In this document: positions 9,724-15,853 of the stretch, piece after piece
How positions within the stretch are numbered: the stretch's first letter is position 1
How the letters are laid out: every line of letters starts with the position of its first letter
Assembly (NCBI GenBank): GCA_010365205.1
Contig: JAAFGU010000022.1
Coordinates: 1-15,853, forward strand
DNA: 15,853 bases
Direction: 5' to 3'
Source of the DNA: Aromatoleum sp.
Lineage (GTDB): Bacteria; Pseudomonadota; Gammaproteobacteria; Burkholderiales; Casimicrobiaceae
Program-made: the position numbers and the translations under genes
Notes under the pieces: model-generated
What the model saw: only the letters and a program-made list of their open reading frames with translations
The model's database searches: none
Told to the model about the DNA's origin: nothing

Positions 9724-10104
9724 TCACTTCGCGACGATCTGACCCTTGGGCGCTTCGAGGTGATATTCGTCGAAGAAAACGTACGTGCCAGGCTTGAGCC
9801 CATTGATGACCACCGACGACTTCGCCCCGGCGGCGAGCACCTTCTCCTGCTTGAGGTCACGACTCTCGAATTCCATCGGTCCCTTGCCCTCGTTGCTGAT
9901 CTCGATCTTGAATCGTTTGCCGGCCGGCACGTCGAGCTTCGCCGGGTCGAACGCGCCGTCGCGCGCGACGAGCTTGAAGACGGCCAACTCCTCCGCCTGC
10001 ACGCCGATGGCGAACATTGCGATGTACACAGCTCCGCAGAGCGAGGCTAGTGTGCTGCGGTGGTCCGCGCTAGCCACGATCTTGCGGCGATTCGATGCGT
10101 CCAT
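9724..10104 (-). CDS. ftrB: Periplasmic cupredoxin-like iron-uptake protein FtrB
   Basis: This 126-residue protein has a signal sequence (about 1-37, ending GVQA) and a cupredoxin fold related to the N-terminal domain of EfeO. The blocks AFDPAKLDVPAGKRFKIEI, PMEFES, LKPGTYVFFDEYH and KGQIVAK are visible. The blue-copper Cys/His/Met ligand set is absent. Acidic and Met/His residues (MEFES, Glu in QEKV, DEYH) are the likely metal site. In the Ftr model it may oxidise or hand over iron between FtrA and FtrC. The start is ATG 10104, one base after the ftrA stop (TGAGATG); a longer frame to 10281 overlaps ftrA and is not needed. Confidence 0.88.
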   Translation of the reverse strand: MDASNRRKIVASADHRSTLASLCGAVYIAMFAIGVQAEELAVFKLVARDGAFDPAKLDVPAGKRFKIEISNEGKGPMEFESRDLKQEKVLAAGAKSSVVINGLKPGTYVFFDEYHLEAPKGQIVAK

Positions 10105-10105
10105 C

Positions 10106-10684
10106 TCAGTAGCCGCCTTTCTTGCCGATACCGGCGTACGCAAAGTCATACTGAATGGTAAATGCCTTGAACCAGGGACCGACGCCGGTCTCCTTGTCGG
10201 TGTGACGTCCGAAATGGCCGCTTGGCGACGTGCCCGGCGGCGCGATCGACAGCTTGAGGGTGTATTTGCCGGGACCTGCAAGCGTCAGGTTGTCGCCGTA
10301 ATGCGGTCCGTCGTTTGCCACCATCGGCATCAGCTCGCCCGTGAATTTCTGACTGCTGCCCTGCTTGGTGATCTCATAGCTGACGCCGAGATAGGGGATC
10401 CATGCACCGTCCGGGAAGCCATTCTTGTTTTCGCTTTGGGCGTGAATGTCGGCTTCGAGGTGGATGTCGGACTCGGCGACGCTCTTCATCATGCCGGCGG
10501 GTTCCATCGGCACCGGCTGCAGATAAACAGCGGCGATCTCCATGCCGGCCTGGAGCTGTGGCTTGCCGATCGGGGTCTCGAGCGCACGCGCCGACGAGAC
10601 CGCCAGCGAGGCGGCAAGTGCGGCCGCCGGCCACATCCGGTGAAGATGGGCTGCACGGCGGCGGGTTGCGGCGGTCCTGATCAT
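10106..10684 (-). CDS. ftrA: P19/Tp34-family periplasmic iron-binding protein FtrA
   Basis: This 192-residue protein has a twin-basic N-terminus and a Sec signal peptide (cleavage near ARA/LE, 34/35). The mature part is a P19 (Tp34) domain: YLQPVPMEP, DIHLEADIHA (His75, Glu77, His81), GFPDGAWIPYLGVSYEI, LMPMVANDGPHYG (Met119, Met121, His128) and GHFGRHTD (His157, His161). In Campylobacter P19 such Met/His/Glu residues bind copper and iron at the dimer interface. It is the first gene of the operon and would capture periplasmic iron for FtrC. AGGAG sits just upstream of ATG 10684, with short spacing. Met17 is a possible alternative start but lacks a binding site. The Fur-box-like palindrome lies about 70 bases upstream. 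Confidence 0.93.
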   Translation of the reverse strand: MIRTAATRRRAAHLHRMWPAAALAASLAVSSARALETPIGKPQLQAGMEIAAVYLQPVPMEPAGMMKSVAESDIHLEADIHAQSENKNGFPDGAWIPYLGVSYEITKQGSSQKFTGELMPMVANDGPHYGDNLTLAGPGKYTLKLSIAPPGTSPSGHFGRHTDKETGVGPWFKAFTIQYDFAYAGIGKKGGY

Positions 10685-10752
10685 CGGCTCCTCGGCTGTG
10701 GCGCACCCTGTCGATGGGCTATCGCAGCCAGACTACCAAGAATGGGCCCCAA

Positions 10753-10758
10753 TGTAAA
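10753..10758 (-). promoter_or_regulatory. -35 element of the ftr operon promoter (candidate)
   Basis: On the minus strand TTTACA (5 of 6 to TTGACA) is followed 17 bases later by TAGTCT, a weak -10. The -35 overlaps the left arm of the Fur-box-like palindrome, so a bound repressor would block it. The weak -10 keeps this tentative. Confidence 0.35.
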
Positions 10759-10776
10759 TAGGAATGATTTGCATTT
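10756..10776. promoter_or_regulatory. Fur-box-like operator between ftrA and bfd
   Basis: The left arm AAATAGGAAT (10756-10765) and right arm ATTTGCATTT (10767-10776) are inverted copies around a central G, matching at 7 of 10 positions. The core AATGATTTGCATT resembles Fur boxes of Betaproteobacteria. It sits in an AT-rich island in otherwise GC-rich DNA, exactly between divergent iron genes, so a single Fur dimer pair could repress both directions when iron is plentiful. Confidence 0.75.
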
Positions 10777-10797
10777 GTGTTTAGGCTTTGATACGAT
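10770..10797 (+). promoter_or_regulatory. Candidate promoter of bfd-bfr-hemP
   Basis: TTGCAT (10770-10775, 4 of 6 to TTGACA) and TACGAT (10792-10797, 4 of 6 to TATAAT) lie 16 bases apart. The -35 lies within the right arm of the Fur-box-like site. Transcription would start about 30 bases before the bfd ATG. Confidence 0.35.
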
Positions 10798-10835
10798 CCA
10801 TTCGTCCCGCACCGAGCCCATTTACCCGCGCCATC

Positions 10836-11054
10836 ATGTACATCTGTCTCTGCAACGCGATCACCGAGCGCCAGATCATCCGGGCAGCCGAGCTCGGTGC
10901 TAGGTCAACGCACGATCTGGCGCATGGGCTGGGTGTCGGGATTGGCTGCGGCCGCTGCTTGTCCTGCGCGAAAGGGCTGCTGGTCGAAACGGTCGCCCGC
11001 ATCACAAGCGGTTCCTGCGAACTCGCGCCAACCATCGACGGAGAATCGCGATGA
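10836..11054 (+). CDS. bfd: Bacterioferritin-associated ferredoxin Bfd
   Basis: This 72-residue [2Fe-2S] protein has the Bfd cysteine pattern Cys4-x-Cys6 and, 31 residues later, Cys38-x2-Cys41 (MYICLCNAIT ... GIGCGRC). Bfd binds bacterioferritin and passes electrons to its haem to release stored iron as Fe2+. I start it at ATG 10836 because MYICLCN is the family's own N-terminus; the frame extends to a TTG at 10788, which would add 16 unrelated residues and overlap the promoter. The region before the ATG lacks a clear ribosome binding site. Its stop overlaps the bfr start (ATGA). Confidence 0.94.
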   Translation: MYICLCNAITERQIIRAAELGARSTHDLAHGLGVGIGCGRCLSCAKGLLVETVARITSGSCELAPTIDGESR

Positions 11055-11527
11055 AAGGTAACGCCAAGGTCATCAAGCACCTCAACACGGTGCTGACCAA
11101 CGAACTGACGGCAATCGACCAGTATTTCGTCCACGCGAAAATGTTCGCCAACTGGGGCTTCGATCGCCTCGCCAAGCGTGAACGCAGCGCCTCGATCGAC
11201 GAGATGAAACATGCCGACAGCCTGATCGAGCGCATCCTGTTCCTCGAAGGCTTGCCCAACCTCCAGAACCTGCACAAGCTGCTTGTAGGCGAGGACGTCA
11301 AGGAGGCGCTCGGCTGCGACCTGACGCTCGAGCTTGCCGCACACCCGGCGCTCAAGACCGCGATTGCCGACTGCGAAGCGTGTGGCGACTACGTCAGCCG
11401 TGACCTCTTTCGCCAGATCATGACGTCCGAAGAAGAGCACATCGACTGGTTGGAGACGCAGTTCGAGCTGATAGACAAGGTCGGGGTTGCGAACTACCAG
11501 CAATCGCAGATGGGTCATGACGACTGA
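11051..11527 (+). CDS. bfr: Bacterioferritin
   Basis: Bacterioferritin is a 24-subunit cytoplasmic cage that oxidises and stores iron and carries haem b between subunits. This 158-residue protein has every ferroxidase ligand at its usual number: Glu18, Glu51, His54, Glu94, Glu127 and His130. It also has the haem ligand Met52 (IDEMKHAD), so it is a haem-binding Bfr rather than a plain ferritin. Signature blocks ERILFLEGLPNLQ and TSEEEHIDWLETQ are present. ATGA overlap with bfd and GGAG upstream of the ATG show coupled translation. Being next to Bfd and under one Fur-type site links storage and release in one unit. Confidence 0.97.
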   Translation: MKGNAKVIKHLNTVLTNELTAIDQYFVHAKMFANWGFDRLAKRERSASIDEMKHADSLIERILFLEGLPNLQNLHKLLVGEDVKEALGCDLTLELAAHPALKTAIADCEACGDYVSRDLFRQIMTSEEEHIDWLETQFELIDKVGVANYQQSQMGHDD

Positions 11528-11726
11528 ACGCTTTGTGACGGAGTGTGTGGCCGACGACGATACTGCCGCCGCGCCACCGGCGCGCCCGGAGGAAATCGGC
11601 GCTTCGCCCCGCGTCGTGACCAGCGACACTTTGCTTGCGGGGGCCTCGCAGCTCGCGATCCTGCACAAGCAGACGACCTATTTCCTGCGCCAGACGCGCT
11701 TCGGGAAGCTGATCCTCACCAAGTAA
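11517..11726 (+). CDS. hemP: Hemin uptake protein HemP
   Basis: HemP (HmuP) proteins are small cytoplasmic proteins encoded with haem-uptake genes; in some relatives they help activate haem receptor expression. This 69-residue protein ends with the diagnostic block, a short strand (LAILHKQTTYFLRQTR) and the terminal FGKLILTK. The first 40 residues are acidic and Ala/Pro-rich and look disordered. I start it at ATG 11517, which lies inside the end of bfr (11-base overlap); the frame extends to 11487 but that start would lie deeper in bfr. No haem receptor or haem oxygenase gene is in the window, so the placement with bfd-bfr is the notable point. The next gene starts 129 bases later. Confidence 0.88.
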   Translation: MTTERFVTECVADDDTAAAPPARPEEIGASPRVVTSDTLLAGASQLAILHKQTTYFLRQTRFGKLILTK

Positions 11727-11855
11727 CTGCACTTCCTTTCCGCCAGCCAGTCGGCTCGACGCAAGCGCATCGACCGGCGAGCCAGCCCTTGTTGTGTGTC
11801 GCCGGAGTTTGATCCCGGCGCCGATCAATTCATGGGCATGGGCAACAAACTGGCG

Positions 11856-13097
11856 ATGAATCAATACGCTCCGGCAATACCTCGCGCGTCAACGAAGCCG
11901 AGGTTGCAAGCCCTCGCGCTGACCGCGATTGCAGTTCTCTGCGCGCTGGCGACGCCAATGCTGCGCGCGCCGGTGTTCGCCGGCGCGACCGATCCGGCCG
12001 GACCCAATCCCGTCACGCTCGGTGAGAAGATCTTCGCCGACCCGAGTCTCTCCGCGTCGGGCGCGATGGCGTGTTCGACCTGCCACGATCCCGGGCACGC
12101 GCACGCGCAGAGCAACGACCTGGCGGTACAGCTCGGCGGCGCCAACCTGGACGTGCCCGGTTTTCGCGCCGTCCCGTCGTTGCGGTACTTGAGCCTCACG
12201 CCCGGTTTCAGCTTTGACGCCGATGGGACGCCGACAGGGGGCTTCAACCGCGATGGCCGCGCGAAGGATCTGCTGGTGCAGGCACTGCGCCCCCTGTTCG
12301 CGGCACACGAAATGGGCAACGCGACCCCCGCCGATCTGGTCGCACGGCTCGCAAGAACACCTTATGCCGACGAGTTCCGCCAGGTCTTCGACCAGAACAT
12401 CTTCGACGACGAGCAAGGCACGGTGTTGGCCGTGACCTTCGGACTCGCCCAATACCAGAAATTCGACCCCGACTTCCGGCCGTTCGATTCCAAGTACGAC
12501 TCCTTCCTCGCCGGCAAGCTGCGCTTCGAACCCGCGGAATTGCGCGGAGTGGCGCTGTTCAACCGCGCCGACAAAGGCAATTGCGCCGCCTGCCATCCGA
12601 GCGGCCGCGGGCCCGATTACGCACCGCCGATGTTCACCGATTTCACGTACGACAACCTCGGCGTGCCGCGCAATGCCGAGATCCCGGCCACCGCCGACCC
12701 GGATTATCGGGACATGGGATTGTGCGGGCCCGACCGCACCGATCTCACCGATGTCACCGACCGGGAGGACCTGTGCGGCGCGTTCAAGGTTCCCACGCTG
12801 CGCAACGTCGCCACGCGCAAGGTGTTCTTTCACAACGGCCGCTTCAAGTCGTTGCGCGACGCGCTGCGATTCTATGTCCGGCGCGATACGAATCCTGAGG
12901 AGTTCTATCCGGTCGATGCCAACGGTGTCGTGCAGAAATTCAACGATCTGCCGCCCGCGTTGCACGGCAACGTCAACACCGCGGAAGTGCCCTATGACCG
13001 CAAGCCCGGCGAGGCGCCGCGCCTAACGGAGGCGGAATTGGATGACCTCGAAGCGTTCCTGAACACGCTCAGCGATGGTTACCAGCCTGCGCCGTGA
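11856..13097 (+). CDS. Di-haem cytochrome c peroxidase / MauG family protein
   Basis: This is a secreted protein of about 413 residues with a signal peptide (basic start, hydrophobic core about 18-36, cleavage near FAGA/TD). Two haem c sites are present: CSTCH (73-77) and CAACH (243-247). It shows family blocks LGEKIFADPSLSASGAMACSTCH, FTYDNLGVPRN and KVPTLRNVATRKVFFHNGRF. The family covers bacterial cytochrome c peroxidases, which remove peroxide, and MauG-like enzymes, which oxidise a partner protein. I cannot tell from sequence which applies; no methylamine or methanobactin genes are nearby. The start is uncertain: ATG at 11832, 11838 and 11856 and GTG at 11796 share the frame and none has a good ribosome binding site. 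I chose 11856 because it gives the neatest signal peptide. Confidence 0.9.
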   Translation: MNQYAPAIPRASTKPRLQALALTAIAVLCALATPMLRAPVFAGATDPAGPNPVTLGEKIFADPSLSASGAMACSTCHDPGHAHAQSNDLAVQLGGANLDVPGFRAVPSLRYLSLTPGFSFDADGTPTGGFNRDGRAKDLLVQALRPLFAAHEMGNATPADLVARLARTPYADEFRQVFDQNIFDDEQGTVLAVTFGLAQYQKFDPDFRPFDSKYDSFLAGKLRFEPAELRGVALFNRADKGNCAACHPSGRGPDYAPPMFTDFTYDNLGVPRNAEIPATADPDYRDMGLCGPDRTDLTDVTDREDLCGAFKVPTLRNVATRKVFFHNGRFKSLRDALRFYVRRDTNPEEFYPVDANGVVQKFNDLPPALHGNVNTAEVPYDRKPGEAPRLTEAELDDLEAFLNTLSDGYQPAP

Positions 13098-13133
13098 GGG
13101 AACCGTAATGGTACCGGCACGCGTCGGTCGCTT

Positions 13134-13146
13134 CGAATCCGATTCG
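13134..13146. repeat. 13-base palindrome upstream of the porin gene
   Basis: CGAATC and GATTCG flank a central C, about 35 bases before the porin start. It could be a small operator or part of a leader structure. Its arms do not match a Fur box. Confidence 0.3.
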
Positions 13147-13180
13147 GATCCATGTCCATCACTGATCCTGGAGCATAAAG

Positions 13181-14575
13181 ATGCCTGATGCCATCCCCTC
13201 GTTGCCGCCAACTACCGCTCGACGCTGCCGTTTGCGCCGCTTTCCGCTTGCGCTCACCATCGCCGCAACGCTCGCCTCGCCGGTCGCGTGGGCGGATGAG
13301 GCGGCCCTGAAGGCGGAGATTGCCGAATTGCGCACGCAGGTCGCCGAAATGAAGGCCCAGATGAAGGAACTCGCGGCGCAGAACAAGGCCGCGCCGACCT
13401 CAGTGGCCGCGGCGCCGGCTGCGATAACGACGACGCCATCACCCCCGCCCGCGCAAGCCGCCCTCGCGGCGCGCGTCGATCGGCTCGAGCAAACCGTGTC
13501 CACGCAAGCAGAGGCGAGCAGCGCGACCACGCTGTTCGGCTACGGAGAGATCGCCGTCAATCGGCCGACGCACACGCCCAACCAGACTCAAGCCGATCTC
13601 GCACGTGCAGTGCTCGGCTGGGCTCACCGGTTCGACGACCGCACGCGGATGGCGGTCGAACTCGAAGTCGAACACGCCGTCGCGTCAGCCGCCGACAAAG
13701 GCGAAGTGGAAATCGAGCAGTTCTACGTTGAACGTCAATTCACCGATCGCGTCGGCGGACGCGCCGGGCTGATGCTGGTCCCGATCGGTCTGCTGAACGA
13801 GCACCACGAGCCCACCCAGTACTACAGCGTCTACCGCAACTTGGTCGAGACCGCGATCATCCCCACAACCTGGCGCGAAGGCGGGCTGGCACTCTATGGC
13901 GGGACGGAATCCGGCCTGCACTGGAATGTCGGCCTCACCACCGGCTTCAACCTGGCCAACTGGGATCCGTCGTCGAGCGAAGGCCGTGAATCGCCGCTCG
14001 GCAGCATTCATCAGGAGCTGTCGCAGGCATCGGCACACGATTGGTCGGGATACGTATCGCTGAACTACGATGGCGTGCCCGGATGGCAGCTCGGCGGCAC
14101 GGTGTTCACCGGCAAGGCGGGCCAAGGCACGCCGGACTTTCCGGCGGCCAAGGCCCGGGTCACGTTATGGGAAGCACACGCGCGCTGGCAACCGGGACCA
14201 TTCGATTTCGCAGCGCTCTATGCGCGCGGTACCATCAGCGACACCGAGGCGCTCAATCTCACCTTCATCGGCCAGCCGACCCCCGTGCCGAAGCTCTTCT
14301 ATGGCGGTTACGTTCAGGCGGCATGGCGCAATTCCTGGGCGTTCAAGGACTATTCGCTGACGCCCTTCACACGCTACGAATGGATCAACACCGCGGCAGC
14401 GTACCCGCCCGTGCCACAGGGCCTGGGTGTCGCGATGACACCCACCGAGCAGGTGTGGACGACCGGCGCGGATTTCCTTGTTTCTCCGAGCATCGTTTTC
14501 AAAACGAACTACCAGCACTATAAAGTCGACTCCTCGAAGAACAGCTTCCAGGTCGGCTTCGGCTTGAACTTCTGA
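13181..14575 (+). CDS. Outer-membrane porin-like protein with N-terminal coiled coil
   Basis: The 464-residue precursor has a signal peptide (1-38, cleavage at AWA/DE) and then a heptad-rich helix (about 40-68, AALKAEIAELRTQVAEMKAQ), typical of trimeric porins that anchor to peptidoglycan or form a coiled-coil stalk. An Ala/Pro/Thr linker (70-95) and a second short helix (VDRLEQTV) follow. From about 115 to the end it alternates aromatic and small residues as a beta barrel and finishes in Phe (VGFGLNF), the outer-membrane insertion signal. It resembles phosphate-selective porin O/P-like proteins, but the substrate cannot be told. GGAG lies seven bases before the ATG. It sits between a di-haem peroxidase and an FMN-binding protein, suggesting a role in metal or redox substrate passage. 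Confidence 0.85.
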   Translation: MPDAIPSLPPTTARRCRLRRFPLALTIAATLASPVAWADEAALKAEIAELRTQVAEMKAQMKELAAQNKAAPTSVAAAPAAITTTPSPPPAQAALAARVDRLEQTVSTQAEASSATTLFGYGEIAVNRPTHTPNQTQADLARAVLGWAHRFDDRTRMAVELEVEHAVASAADKGEVEIEQFYVERQFTDRVGGRAGLMLVPIGLLNEHHEPTQYYSVYRNLVETAIIPTTWREGGLALYGGTESGLHWNVGLTTGFNLANWDPSSSEGRESPLGSIHQELSQASAHDWSGYVSLNYDGVPGWQLGGTVFTGKAGQGTPDFPAAKARVTLWEAHARWQPGPFDFAALYARGTISDTEALNLTFIGQPTPVPKLFYGGYVQAAWRNSWAFKDYSLTPFTRYEWINTAAAYPPVPQGLGVAMTPTEQVWTTGADFLVSPSIVFKTNYQHYKVDSSKNSFQVGFGLNF

Positions 14576-14584
14576 AGACTCACG

Positions 14585-15121
14585 ATGCGTTATCAATGGC
14601 TGGTCACGGCCGCGCTCGCCACAGGCTTCGCGCCTGCTGCTCAACTGGCGTACGCCGCCGAATACCTCAGCACCGAATCCGCGCAGCGTGCGGCATTTCC
14701 GGACGCCAGCGCGTTCGAGCCGGTCCTGATCACCGCGAACGTCAAGGCGGCGATCGCGCGCGAGGCAGGTCGCTTCGCCGTCGAGCCGCGCGTGTTTCGA
14801 GTACGTACCGGCGACCACGGGATTGGATGGTTCATCGTCGACGAAGTGATCGGCAAAGTGGAGCTGATCACCTACGCCCTGGCGCTCGATGCGACCGGTG
14901 CGGTCAAATCACTCGACGTTCTCGCCTATCGCGAGTCGCATGGTGACGCGATCCGGTTGGCGGCGTGGCGCGCACAGTTCACCGGCAAGCGCGCGAGCGA
15001 CCCGGTGAAGCTCGACGCCGACATCCGCAACATCTCGGGCGCGACGCTGTCTTCCCGGCATGTCACCGAGGGCGTGCACCGGCTGCTGCTGATTTACGAA
15101 AAGGCGCTGGCGCGTGGTTGA
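14585..15121 (+). CDS. Secreted FMN-binding-domain protein with flavinylation motif
   Basis: This 178-residue protein has a signal peptide (1-25, YAA/EY) and an FMN-binding domain of the NosR/NqrC/RnfG type. The key motif is ISGATLSSRHVTEGV (about 150-164). It carries the [ST]GA[ST]x[ST] acceptor pattern (Ser151 to Ser156), to which ApbE links FMN through a phosphoester. No transmembrane helix other than the signal is seen, so it should be a soluble periplasmic flavoprotein. The Asp that in NqrC lies three residues before the SGAT is Arg here, with Asp146 two residues further out. It begins nine bases after the porin stop and overlaps apbE by eight bases, so protein and modifying enzyme are probably made together. 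Likely role: single-electron carrier in the periplasm. Confidence 0.88.
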   Translation: MRYQWLVTAALATGFAPAAQLAYAAEYLSTESAQRAAFPDASAFEPVLITANVKAAIAREAGRFAVEPRVFRVRTGDHGIGWFIVDEVIGKVELITYALALDATGAVKSLDVLAYRESHGDAIRLAAWRAQFTGKRASDPVKLDADIRNISGATLSSRHVTEGVHRLLLIYEKALARG

Positions 15122-15853
15122 AGACCGATACGCGGCGCGGCGCGCCCAGCTCTGGCTGGGCACGCTGGTCGAGATTTCGGTCGAATCGCCGGCGAGCGCG
15201 CCGGTGGAGGCCGGTGTCGCCGCGGCGTTTGCGGTCATCGCCCGTGTTCATCGCGCGCTTTCGCTGCACGATCGAGAGAGCGAGCTTTCGCGCGTGAATC
15301 GCAATGCACCAGCGGCTGTGCAGACTTTGTCGGCGGACCTGCGCGCGGTGTTGAGTTGCTCGCTCGAACTTGCAGCACGCTCGGGGGGTGCGTTCGATCC
15401 GACCGTCGGCGGGCGAGTCGCTGCGCTGGGCTTCCTGCCGCCGCAGGCGCGCTCGGCGCGCGATGCGAGTTGGCGCGACGTGGAGCTGACGCCGCGAGGC
15501 GTACGCTTTGCGAGACCGCTCGTCCTTGACTTCGGCGGCATCGCCAAGGGCTACGCAGTCGACTGCGCGATCGATGCGCTGCGTCTGCACTTCATCGCGG
15601 CGGGACGCGTCAATGCCGGTGGCGATTTGCGCGTCTTCGGAAACCAAAGCGAGCTCGTGCATGTCCGCACGGGCGGCCCGCAAGGCATCATCCTGCCGCT
15701 GGTCGCGATCACGGACGGTGCGGTGGCGACCAGCGCGTTCGGAGGACAGCGGCGCCGCATCGGCGGCCGCTGGGCAACGCCGCTGATCGACCCGCGCGAC
15801 CGGCTGCCGCGGATGAGCACGCGCACCGTATCGGTCGTGGCGTCCACCTGCAT
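15114..15853 (+). CDS. apbE: FAD:protein FMN transferase ApbE (partial, cut by window end)
   Basis: ApbE transfers FMN from FAD to a Thr or Ser of periplasmic flavoproteins and needs magnesium. About 246 of the usual 300-odd residues are present. Family blocks are LSLHDRESELSRVNR (about 49-63), FDPTVGGRVAALGF, DFGGIAKGYAVD (139-150), NAGGDLRVFG (167-176), VATSAFGG and PLIDPRDR, then SVVASTC at the edge. The frame starts at GTG 15114, inside the end of the FMN-binding gene; no ATG is available and AAGG lies about 11 bases upstream. No lipobox or clear signal peptide is seen in the N-terminus (VVEDRYAARRAQLWLGT), so export is unproven: ApbE usually works in the periplasm, and a different start or a cytoplasmic form should be considered. 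The C-terminus lies outside the window. Confidence 0.9.
   Translation, partial: MVEDRYAARRAQLWLGTLVEISVESPASAPVEAGVAAAFAVIARVHRALSLHDRESELSRVNRNAPAAVQTLSADLRAVLSCSLELAARSGGAFDPTVGGRVAALGFLPPQARSARDASWRDVELTPRGVRFARPLVLDFGGIAKGYAVDCAIDALRLHFIAAGRVNAGGDLRVFGNQSELVHVRTGGPQGIILPLVAITDGAVATSAFGGQRRRIGGRWATPLIDPRDRLPRMSTRTVSVVASTC

Noticed and set aside
9724..10104. FtrB as a blue-copper electron carrier
   Set aside because: The Cys and Met/His ligands of type 1 copper are missing; acidic and Met/His residues fit the EfeO/FtrB iron type.
9785..10903. 372-codon plus frame crossing ftrB, ftrA and the Fur site
   Set aside because: Antisense to two exported proteins with clear families and reads through the control region.
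11889..12965. 358-codon minus frame opposite the di-haem protein
   Set aside because: Antisense to a gene with both CxxCH haem sites; no motif of its own.

Overview
The window is GC-rich, densely coding DNA. It most likely comes from a betaproteobacterium: a DUF2970 membrane protein follows a cytochrome bd operon, there is an FtrABCD-type iron importer as in Bordetella and Burkholderia, and HemP, Bfd and Bfr occur together. The genus cannot be told from sequence alone. I see no tRNA, rRNA, CRISPR array, insertion sequence or prophage gene.

Layout. (1) 1-318: a short non-coding edge with a hairpin at 97-120 and a strong intrinsic terminator at 271-294. (2) 319-2910, minus: the disaggregase ClpB, preceded by a sigma-32-like promoter (2943-2968). 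(3) 3070-6574, plus: a cytochrome bd quinol oxidase operon, cydP-cydA-cydB-cydX, followed by a DUF2970 membrane protein. CydA has the long Q-loop and all heme ligands. (4) 6575-6885: about 310 bases without a convincing gene, holding small tandem hairpins and an imperfect duplicated motif. (5) 6886-10684, minus: an iron-uptake operon read right to left, ftrA (P19-like) - ftrB (cupredoxin) - ftrC (Ftr1 permease) - ftrD (polyferredoxin), ending with the periplasmic Cu/Zn superoxide dismutase sodC. (6) 10685-10835: a divergent control region with one clear Fur-box-like palindrome (10756-10776). (7) 10836-11726, plus: bfd-bfr-hemP with overlapping ends, for release of stored iron, iron storage and haem uptake. 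(8) 11856 to the right edge, plus: a secreted MauG/CcpA-like di-haem peroxidase, an outer-membrane porin with an N-terminal coiled coil, a secreted FMN-binding-domain protein with a flavinylation motif, and ApbE, the flavin transferase that would modify it. ApbE is cut by the window end.

How it may work together. Regions 5-8 look like one iron island arranged around a shared Fur-type operator. FtrA and FtrB would bind and present iron, FtrC would carry it across the inner membrane, and FtrD would move electrons at the membrane. Bfr and Bfd would store and release the iron. The least described part is the four-gene set at the right end. NosR-type proteins join a periplasmic FMN domain to a membrane polyferredoxin in one chain. 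Here those two parts (the FMN protein and FtrD) are separate genes in one locus, with ApbE beside the FMN protein. I suggest, as inference, a split flavin/iron-sulfur electron chain serving periplasmic iron reduction or peroxide handling. SodC in the uptake operon fits protection from oxygen radicals made by that chemistry.
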